This document shows, one piece after another, positions 22,264-30,000 of a stretch of DNA of 32,040 nt. Below the pieces are notes generated by a model. That model was not told the DNA's origin. It searched no databases and saw only the letters and a list, made by a program, of their open reading frames with translations. The translations under genes were made by a program, and so were the position numbers. This DNA comes from Bacteroidales bacterium (GTDB lineage: Bacteria; Bacteroidota; Bacteroidia; Bacteroidales; UBA932), in the NCBI GenBank assembly GCA_009777095.1, contig WRMN01000020.1, forward strand, positions 1 to 32,040. Direction: 5' to 3'. How positions within the stretch are numbered: position 1 is the first letter of the stretch; the number at the start of each line of letters is the position of its first letter.

Positions 22264-22665
22264 CGAGGCACACGAAGTAATTTGGCTATTTTCAGCTAAT
22301 TCGGCATCTGTATAAACAGCATAAGCAGGAACTGCATTTCTAAAAAAAATTCGACCGCTAAAGCGTCATTACAGATTGCTTCGTTGGCCTTCGGCCTCCT
22401 CGCAATAACGGAGGGTCAAATTCTCGCATATCTTAATATACAATAACATCTCTTGTTCTTGGATTTTGTGACAATTTTCTTCAATTATTTTTTATTCCGA
22501 CTGCAAAGTTAATGAAAAATGGTGAATGGTTAATAATTGGTTTTTGTCGATTTGAAAAAAAAGAGTTATTTTTGCATTTGCTAAAATATATAAAATCATG
22601 CTTGTTCTTGTAAAAGAAAAAAGTATTATCTTTGCAAAAGAGAAACAACAATAAAAAGAGATAGC
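22264..22665. other. Gene-free gap with repeats
   Basis: No coding potential is seen in these 402 bp. Position 22364-22415 holds an inverted-orientation GTCATTGCGAGG-family element interrupted by a small hairpin (GGCC-TTC-GGCC, 22386-22396). Position 22509-22539 holds a stutter repeat (TTAATGAAAAATGGTGAATG, then TTAATAATT). The downstream part carries a promoter for mntA. Confidence 0.7.
22602..22634 (+). promoter_or_regulatory. Candidate promoter of mntA-hepT
   Basis: TATCTTTG (22627-22634) matches the -7 consensus. TTG at 22602-22604 is a -33 candidate with a 22-bp spacer. ATG follows at 22666. A second TATTTTTG-like box lies further upstream near 22567. Confidence 0.5.
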
Positions 22666-22983
22666 ATGAAAGAAGTAAAAACGCCAATAAACATTTATCT
22701 TCCTTTGATTATTTCGCTTTTTGAGAAGCATAAAATTAAAGACGCTTATCTTTTTGGTTCTGCGATTACAGATAAATTTGATGAAAAGGAAAGCGATGTG
22801 GACTTTTTAGTCAATTTCGTTGACGGGATTGACCCTTTGGAAAAAGGCGAGTTGTTGTGGAATTTACGATTTTCTTTGGAAGATAGCCTGAATAGACCAA
22901 TTGATTTACTTACAGAAACTTCGCTCAAAAACCCTTATTTTATTGAGGAAGTAAACGAAACGAAATTGAAAATATATGGATAG
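22666..22983 (+). CDS. mntA: MntA-type nucleotidyltransferase antitoxin
   Basis: This 105-residue minimal nucleotidyltransferase has G-S near residue 31 in LFGSAITDKF and the catalytic SDVDFLV (Asp44, Asp46), typical of the polymerase-beta superfamily. In the HEPN/MNT toxin-antitoxin family, the MNT partner neutralises the HEPN RNase by adding AMP to a tyrosine of the RX4HXY motif. The next gene overlaps by 8 bp and is the matching HEPN protein. The symbol is by family resemblance. Confidence 0.88.
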   Translation: MKEVKTPINIYLPLIISLFEKHKIKDAYLFGSAITDKFDEKESDVDFLVNFVDGIDPLEKGELLWNLRFSLEDSLNRPIDLLTETSLKNPYFIEEVNETKLKIYG

Positions 22984-23314
22984 AACTATCAAAAAATTCC
23001 TGTTTGATATTTCGTCAGCCATTGACAGCATTGAGGAGTATATCGGTAGTCCTAAAATGTTCGCTGATTACGACAAAAACAGACAACTGCAACAAGCAGT
23101 GGAGCGAAATTTGGAAATTATAGGCGAGGCAACCAAACGGATTTTGGAAATAGACCCAAACATAAAAATTTCCAACGCCCGAAAAATAGTTGGTGCGAGA
23201 AATCGAATTATTCACGGATATGATGACATTGACAATGCCGAAATATGGAGTATTGTTATCAACAGTTTACCAGTTTTGAAAACGGAAATAGATGAGTTTC
23301 AGAGAAATATATAG
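22976..23314 (+). CDS. hepT: HepT-type HEPN RNase toxin (DUF86)
   Basis: This 112-residue all-helical protein carries the HEPN catalytic motif R-x4-H-x-Y: Arg75 to His80 and Tyr82 in R-N-R-I-I-H-G-Y-D. The dimeric toxin cleaves RNA through this motif, and Tyr82 is the expected AMP-acceptor for the partner MNT enzyme. All key residues are present, so the pair looks functional. Start overlaps the mntA stop by 8 bp (translational coupling). After its stop, 23315-23508 contains nothing recognisable, and a multi-hairpin element follows. Confidence 0.9.
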   Translation: MDRTIKKFLFDISSAIDSIEEYIGSPKMFADYDKNRQLQQAVERNLEIIGEATKRILEIDPNIKISNARKIVGARNRIIHGYDDIDNAEIWSIVINSLPVLKTEIDEFQRNI

Positions 23315-23508
23315 AACAGAGGACGCCAGCACCACGTTACTTGTATGTTGGTTTCATGTGTCCTCAAGTGATTGAGAAAACTATAAAAGCATATCATAGT
23401 TCAACAAAGGAAGATGCTCCGCCTAAAAAATGTTTAAATTACGTAGAAACTGTTCAAATTTTAATGTAAAAAATTAAACCGTCAGGAGAACTATTATTCG
23501 CTGTCAAA

Positions 23509-23717
23509 CTCCGTGAGGAGCAAAACATGGATAACCCCGTGCAACCCCCGCAAGGGGGCAGCGCGGGGCTGATGACAAGTCGTCTCATTTCGCGCGGGGA
23601 AGCTACGTCTTTCAAGGCAAAGGCTCTGCTCCGCGCGAAAGGCAGAGGCGGTTTTCGTCTAACCGCAAGTTACGCTTCGCTCACCTGCGGTTATCCATAT
23701 CACGTCCCTTACGGGAC
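23509..23717. repeat. Multi-hairpin element with terminal inverted repeats
   Basis: Five stems lie in a row. They are CTCC-GTGA-GGAG (23509-23520); CCCCGTGC / GCGCGGGG enclosing CCCCC-GCAA-GGGGG (23535-23568); TTTCGCGCGG / CCGCGCGAAA (23588-23597 with 23631-23640); TAACCGCA / TGCGGTTA (23660-23667 with 23686-23693); and GTCCC-TTAC-GGGAC (23704-23717). In addition ATGGATAACC (23527-23536) is repeated inverted as GGTTATCCAT (23689-23698), overlapping two of the stems. The element fills the gap between hepT and mscL. It could be a repeat family, a structured RNA, or both. Confidence 0.7.
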
Positions 23718-23729
23718 TTCTATCTCTAC

Positions 23730-24143
23730 CTATTTCTTCAGCAAATCGCGGATTTCCGTAAGCAATTCTTCCTGTTTGGACGGTGCGGCGGGCGCGGCAG
23801 CCGCTTCTTCTTTCTTCCTGTTAAATGTATTGATAGCCTTTATCATCAAGAAAATGGAAAAGGCAATAATCACAAAGTCAAATATAGTCTGAATAAAGTT
23901 CCCGATATTCAAGGTTACGGCAGGTTTGACTACCTGACCTGCTTCTATAACCGCTGCATGCAGATTAATGCTCCACTCGGTAAAATTAATGCCGCCCAGC
24001 AGCATTCCGATAGGAGGCATGATAACGTCGGCAACTAAAGAAGATACAATTTTTCCAAAGGCGCCGCCGATAATGATACCCACTGCCATGTCCATTACAT
24101 TGCCACGCATGGCAAACGTCTTAAATTCACTCAGCCATTTCAT
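23730..24143 (-). CDS. mscL: Large-conductance mechanosensitive channel
   Basis: This 137-residue protein has the MscL signature in its first transmembrane helix ([39 protein letters not shown]). A periplasmic loop and the second helix ([20 protein letters not shown]) follow, then a cytoplasmic Ala-rich linker and the conserved C-terminal helix [11 protein letters not shown]. It forms a homopentameric inner-membrane pore that opens under membrane tension to release solutes on osmotic downshock. It is 39 bp downstream of the AsmA-family gene on the same strand. Confidence 0.95.
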   Translation of the reverse strand: MKWLSEFKTFAMRGNVMDMAVGIIIGGAFGKIVSSLVADVIMPPIGMLLGGINFTEWSINLHAAVIEAGQVVKPAVTLNIGNFIQTIFDFVIIAFSIFLMIKAINTFNRKKEEAAAAPAAPSKQEELLTEIRDLLKK

Positions 24144-24151
24144 AGTATATA

Positions 24152-24178
24152 GTTTAAGGTTTAAAGTTCAAGGTTTAA
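24152..24178. repeat. Stutter repeat between AsmA gene and mscL
   Basis: Near-tandem GTTTAAGGTTTAAAGTTCAA-type words fill most of the 39-bp gap. It is the same word family, in the opposite orientation, as the rpsI-rpsB gap repeat at 15694. Confidence 0.7.
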
Positions 24179-24182
24179 TAAA

Positions 24183-26834
24183 TTACTTTATCACCGCCTC
24201 GTCAATTAGCTTCTGCGCCTGTTTTTCGGCTTCATCATTTAATTGTTGGGCTTTCTTTTCGGCTTCGTCTTTCAGCTTATGCGCCGCTGCTTCTGCTGCT
24301 TTTACCGCCGCTACCTTAGCTAAAGCATTGGAAGTTTTATTGGCTTCGTCAATTAATTTCTGCCCTTGTTTTTCGGCCTCTTCCACTAATTGTTCGCCGA
24401 CTTTTCGGGCTTCTTCCCTAATCTTTTCGGCCTGTTTCAAGACTTCTTCACTGATAGCTTTGTTCGCTTCTGTCTTAGCCGCATCTACCGCCTGATTCAT
24501 CATCTCTTTGGTGTTTACTTCAATTTTCGGGTCTTTGAAAGTACCCTTAATGGACACAGCGGCTACAAGTTTGCCCACGGCGCCTGTCAGGGTGTTTTCA
24601 GGAAGGTCAACGTTACACTTGTAGTCAATAGACTGGTCTAAGCCTGTAGAGCCCGAAAGGTTTAATTTGCCGATGCCGGTGTTCACATCAAAGGGTTTGG
24701 TGTGTACGCGGCCGTCTTTCACTTCAAAATTAAGTTTAAGGTCTTTGGCCGAGAGGGTGGAAAGTTTGTCGTTTTTCAAGGCCTTGGCCATAGCGTTCAA
24801 GGCGGTTACATCTTGTATCTTTACATCTTGCGAAGACAATAAACCGACAGCCGCCAAAGTCCCTAAGTTCGGCGACATATTTTCATCTAAGAGAGCATTC
24901 AGATTGAACTTCATCGAATAAATGCCGCTCATATTTTCAAAAACAGGACTGAGTTGTTTTATTAAATCCAAGGTTTTATAGGTTTCGAAAAAGGAGGCGT
25001 TTTTGATTTCCACGCCCATATTCACTTCGGGATTTTTCGGGTCTTTAGCCGTACTGTAAAAACCGTTCAGCACAATAGCGCCGGCAAGGGCGTTGGTCGA
25101 AAGATTTTTCAAATCCACCTTGCCGTCTTTTACAATAATTTGCCCTTCGGTATTTTTCATATTCAGGTTATCGAATATCACCTCTTTCATCTTTGCCGTC
25201 ATGACGAAATCAATGTTTTCAGGCACTACAAAAGCGCTCATGGGGGCAGTATCTTCCTCTGTAGTCGGCGTATCGTCGCCCATAAAATCATTCAGGTTCA
25301 AGTAATCGGATTTGATGTTTAGGGCGCCTTTCAGGGTAGCGTCAGCCATTACGAAAGGAATAAAGTTTTCTAAACGACCATTGGCGGCAATGTCGTTTTT
25401 CCCAAGCATTACATTCAATCCGCTCAGCTCAACATATTTCGGGCTAAACTGCAAAGAAGCGTTATCAATGGTTACATCGGGCATATCGGCCGATTTATAT
25501 ACCATGTCTTTCACTTGCAGCAGTCCGGCGGCCGAAACATTTTCATATTGATTTTTTTCTATTTGCGACATTTTAAGGCCAAAACTCAGGTCTGCCGTCA
25601 ACAAGCCTGTCATAGCCATGCCCTCGTCTAAGGGGTATATGTCTTTGATATGGCTAAAATCAATCTTTCCGTTAGCCCGACCATTTACCGACATATCGCT
25701 CACGGGCGTGGCTATGGCTAAGGTGGCGTTAAAAGGATTGCCTGCCATTTCGACATGGAATTTGCGCACATCTATTTTGGTAAGGTCTGCTGCTCCGCCG
25801 GGGTTGGTTATTTGCAGGTCAATAGCTATATTATCAACCGATTTCGGCAGGTCGGGGTATTGGAAGCGGCCATTATCCACCAACAGTTTCACATCAAACA
25901 TCGGCAGCGATTCATCTACCATTTTTCCCTTGGCTGTGGCAGCTAATTGCACATTCCCCGAAGCCTTTACGCCGGCAAAATCTTTGGCGTAAATAGCGGG
26001 CACTAAGGATAGCAACTGTTTAAAATCAACTTTTGAGCTGTTTAAGGTCAAGTCCATTTCGTAGCCCTCATCAAGCATGGCCACCCAGCCGTCGATACCT
26101 GTTTCGATGGCATTCAGGCGCAAGACATTGTGGTCAAGCGTATATTTTCCGTTCTTCATATCGGCGTCAATATTCAGGTGCATGTTAATTTCCGCCTTTG
26201 TTAAATAAGGAACGCCGCTCATGGCAAAGCTCAGCGCTTTAATGGACGCATCGCTTTTAAGCGCGGTATGGTCGGCGGTCATATCGCCCGAAAGGGTCAG
26301 CTGCAGTTCGTTAATGCTTGCCGACATTTTAGCTTCCTCGTCGCGGTAATAAATATTTGCCTTATTAATGGTTAAATTTCTCAACAACAACTTCATAGAG
26401 CTTGAGGTGGTATCTTCGGGCTCCGAGATTTCCTCACTCGCTTTCATGATATCCCAGTTGGCTTTGCCGTCTTGCAGCACAATAGCGTTTACCAGGGGTT
26501 TGTCGAGCAAGATTTTGGAAATTTCATAGCCCGAACTGCCAAAAATACTGGCTAAGTTGACCGTTACCGAAACAGTTTTGGCGAAAACTAAGGTATCGCC
26601 CTCAAATTCATCTTTTCCAACAATCGACAAATCGTTCAGGCTTATCGTTGCCTTTGGGAAATTTTTAATAAAACTCAGGCCTACATTATCAAAATTTAAG
26701 GTAGCGTTGAGTTGGCTGTTCGCTTCTTTTTTTACAAATTCAATTATTTTACCCTTAAAAAGAAAGGGGGCGATCAGCAAAAGCGCGTTTAAACTTAACA
26801 AGCTAAAACCAATGATTTTCAATGCTTTTTTCAT
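24183..26834 (-). CDS. AsmA-family protein with amphipathic helical tail
   Basis: This 883-residue protein has one N-terminal membrane helix (IIGFSLLSLNALLLIAPFLF) followed by the AsmA pattern (NSQLNATLNFDNVGLSFIKN, FPKATISLNDLSIVG). A very long periplasmic beta-rich region of repeating strands follows, and the AsmA C-terminal motif (LNLSGSTGLDQSIDYKCNVD) comes near residue 745. AsmA/TamB-like proteins form beta-groove bridges implicated in phospholipid transfer to the outer membrane. Unusually, the last 105 or so residues are a highly charged helix with 7/11-residue periodicity (repeats of E-A-E-K-Q-x-Q-K-L-I-D-E-A). It lies upstream of mscL, and the mlaEF genes are a few kb away. Confidence 0.9.
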   Translation of the reverse strand: MKKALKIIGFSLLSLNALLLIAPFLFKGKIIEFVKKEANSQLNATLNFDNVGLSFIKNFPKATISLNDLSIVGKDEFEGDTLVFAKTVSVTVNLASIFGSSGYEISKILLDKPLVNAIVLQDGKANWDIMKASEEISEPEDTTSSSMKLLLRNLTINKANIYYRDEEAKMSASINELQLTLSGDMTADHTALKSDASIKALSFAMSGVPYLTKAEINMHLNIDADMKNGKYTLDHNVLRLNAIETGIDGWVAMLDEGYEMDLTLNSSKVDFKQLLSLVPAIYAKDFAGVKASGNVQLAATAKGKMVDESLPMFDVKLLVDNGRFQYPDLPKSVDNIAIDLQITNPGGAADLTKIDVRKFHVEMAGNPFNATLAIATPVSDMSVNGRANGKIDFSHIKDIYPLDEGMAMTGLLTADLSFGLKMSQIEKNQYENVSAAGLLQVKDMVYKSADMPDVTIDNASLQFSPKYVELSGLNVMLGKNDIAANGRLENFIPFVMADATLKGALNIKSDYLNLNDFMGDDTPTTEEDTAPMSAFVVPENIDFVMTAKMKEVIFDNLNMKNTEGQIIVKDGKVDLKNLSTNALAGAIVLNGFYSTAKDPKNPEVNMGVEIKNASFFETYKTLDLIKQLSPVFENMSGIYSMKFNLNALLDENMSPNLGTLAAVGLLSSQDVKIQDVTALNAMAKALKNDKLSTLSAKDLKLNFEVKDGRVHTKPFDVNTGIGKLNLSGSTGLDQSIDYKCNVDLPENTLTGAVGKLVAAVSIKGTFKDPKIEVNTKEMMNQAVDAAKTEANKAISEEVLKQAEKIREEARKVGEQLVEEAEKQGQKLIDEANKTSNALAKVAAVKAAEAAAHKLKDEAEKKAQQLNDEAEKQAQKLIDEAVIK

Positions 26835-26879
26835 ATAAATGGGAGTTAAAAATAATTACACTTGAGTAGAGTGAAGACA

Positions 26880-26909
26880 CAAAGGTACAGTTTTTTTGCA
26901 AATATCAAA
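26880..26909 (-). promoter_or_regulatory. Probable promoter of AsmA-family gene
   Basis: On the minus strand, TTTG (26906-26909), an 18-bp spacer and TACCTTTG (26880-26887) match the Bacteroidota pattern, about 45 bp before the start at 26834. Confidence 0.6.
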
Positions 26910-26933
26910 AATTTGTTATTTTTCAAAAATTGC

Positions 26934-26964
26934 TTGCATTTGAGTTAAAAAATGTTTACATTTG
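26934..26964 (+). promoter_or_regulatory. Probable promoter of the 1490-residue protein/TANFOR operon
   Basis: TTG (26934-26936), a 20-bp spacer and TACATTTG (26957-26964) match the Bacteroidota pattern, 49 bp before the ATG at 27014. It is divergent from the AsmA promoter. Confidence 0.6.
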
Positions 26965-27013
26965 CAAGGGGAATAATTGACTTGTTATTAATCACCTTTA
27001 AACACAGTCCACT

Positions 27014-30000
27014 ATGAGTGTTAAATTTCATTTTCTTATCACATTATTGCTTACCGGATTATGCTCTTGCTTATGTTTTTCGGTAACTGCAACGGCTAAC
27101 GCTGACGATGTAAGTACAGCTAAAGCCCTATCGGTATTTGCAGCCTTAGACGCCAGCGGAAGGTACGGCGACGACATACATGCCGATAATCTGATAACCT
27201 TACCCTTTGGGGTTAATGTGCCTGTGGGCGCTTTTCCGGGAACCATCGCAGTAAGCAATACCACTTACTATGAAGACTACGTTGAACTCACCGTCTTTGC
27301 CCGTCTGGCGTTGCCTTTCCACACTCCGGACACGATTTATTTTGGGGCGCAGTCAATTAAACTGTCTTATAACGGCGGTTTTCTTGGCGATGCAACCCTG
27401 TTATTATTAAGAGACATACCAATTCCTTTATTTAACGGAAATGCAGAACTTATATTAAAAGGGAACTTTAGTACCGAAACGGGAACAGGACAGGAATTAA
27501 CTTACGTAAAAATTTCCTGCAATGACTTTAAAGAAGTGAGCATTGCAGCCGATATAGCCTTCCCCGAAGCACTGATGATACCGATCAATATGCTGGGGGA
27601 ACATATTGTCGGACAAAGAGTTAAAGGACATTTCAATACGGTTATTGAAAGCTGGAACGATATTGTGGCAACCGTTAGTTTACCGCCCTTTGAACTGCGC
27701 GGTTTAGACGGTTTTATCTTTGAATTGCAAAACACAGTGTTCGATTTCAGCGAAAAACGTAATGCCGATATGACCTTTCCGCCTTACTACGATTATAATG
27801 CAGCGGGCGTATTTGACGGTCGCATGGAAACATGGCAGGGATTTTTTGTAAAGAACCTGAAAGTTTCCCTGCCGACACAATTTTCCGGAAAGGACAAGCC
27901 CCGAATATCCATAGAGGCGCACAACATGCTGATTGATGCAACCGGTGTTTCAGGCGATTTTGCAGGCTATCATCTCTTATCGTTCGACCAGGGCAATGCA
28001 GGCGGTTGGGCTTTTTCCTTGGATCGTTTTGAGTTAACCCTGCTGTCCAACGTCTTAACCGGCGTAGCTTTTAACGGAGAAATAGGGCTTCCCCTCTCGT
28101 CGGAAAGCCGTTTCGGCTATACCGGCCTGATAGATGCCGACAACAATTATCTGCTAAGGGCCAATTCATTAGATACAATAAATGTAAATATGTTTTTTGC
28201 GGAAGCCCTGCTGGAGAAAAATTCCTATATCCAATTAGCTGTAATTGACGGGGAGTTCCGACCCGCAGCCATGCTGCACGGCAAGCTTAACATATCATCG
28301 CCTGCGGGTATTAATGCCGATTTTAAAGGCATAGAATTTCGTTCGCTGCACCTGCAAACCGTCTCGCCATACATTAGCGTTGATTATTTAGGTTACGGCG
28401 GAGAATTGAAGTTGATGAACTTCCCGCTCTCGGCCAACAATATCGGACTGACCTGCAATAACGACCGCGTAGCCTTGAGTTTCGGCTTACAGTTGACCTT
28501 ATCCGACGGCGCCTTTTCGGGAGCAACGGGAATGACCATTTCGGGTAAGTTAACCCGAAATGAAGATGAACGCACTAACTGGGAATTTGAAAAGATAGAG
28601 ATTTCAGAAGTTACGATTGATGCAACCATAGCAGAAGCTATCACCCTGAAAGGTTCACTTAAAATAATGAACAACGAGCCAACCTATGGTAACGGCTTTG
28701 ATGGCAGTATTAAGTTGAATATTAAAAAACCATTCTCCATGACAGTCGATGTGAGGGCAATTTTTGGCTACAGCACTTTCCGATATTGGGCAGTAGATGC
28801 CAATCTTGACCTTCCCGCAGGAGTGTTTATGCCTCCCTGTTTCCTATTTACCGGCTTTGGCGGCGGCGTGTCTTTCCGAATGAAACCCGAACAGACAGGC
28901 AGCTCAAATATGCCTACAGGACTTAAATACATTCCGGACAATACCAAAGGCATAGGATTAACAGCATCGACTAAATTTACCGCAAACGGTTCGTCGGCCA
29001 TACAGGGAACGGCCATGTTTCAGATTCTCTTTAATGCTTCGGGAGGGCTTAATTTTATAGGCTTTTTCGGAACAATAGACATCATGGCAAAAGCAAACCT
29101 GCCAGGAAATATGGCTGCTCAGTATAAGAGCTTTCTGCAAAACCAGCAGGCCTATACACAAGGGAATCAGGCTAAAGAAGCCGAATTGGAAAAAGCCAAG
29201 ACGGAAAATCCAAACATGGCGGCGGCTGTGGTCAACAAAGGCAATACTTCGGAAGTGCCGATGAGTTCTTCCGCCGTAATTACGGCTGATGCAGGTATTA
29301 TGTTCGACTTTGAAGCCCAATCGTTGCACGCCTGCTTTAATATGTATTTAGATGTTGCAGGAGGGTTTATTCACGGCAGCGGGCCTAACAAGAGGGCAGG
29401 CTGGGCTGAGTTGCATATCGACCCTGACGATTGGTATTTATATCTGGGCGTTCCCGATGACCCTGTTGGGGTTACCCTCTCGTTGGGGCCTATCAATGTT
29501 TCCACCTCGTCTTACTTTATGCTGGGTACTCAAATACTGAACTCTCCTCCGCCGCCCCAACAGGTAGCCGACATATTGGGCGTAGCGCTGAGCGATATTG
29601 ATTACATGAGCAGTCTGAACGCCTTAGGCGCAGGTCGCGGCATTGCTTTCGGCGCACGGCTCAATGTATCAACAGGCGATTTGCGCTTCCTTATGTTCTA
29701 TGCCAAATTTGAGGCAGGTTTAGGCTTCGACATAATGGTAAAAGAGTATGAAAACGCTTACTGTGAGGGAAGCAACGCGCCTATTGGCATGAACGGCTGG
29801 TTTGCCAACGGACAGGCTTATGCTTACCTGCAAGGGGAATTAGGCATTCTTGTTAAAATGTGGTTTTTCTCCGCCCGCATACCTATTATCTCTGCCGGTG
29901 CAGCCGCCTTATTGCAGGCCAAACTGCCCAACCCCTCATGGTTCAGGGGTATGCTGGGCGTGCGCTATAATGTGTTGGGCGGATTAATCAAAGGAAGTTG

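Noticed and set aside
23527-23892. 121-codon plus-strand ORF
   Set aside because: It runs through the hairpin element and then antisense through mscL; the protein is composed of translated repeat and reversed MscL codons.
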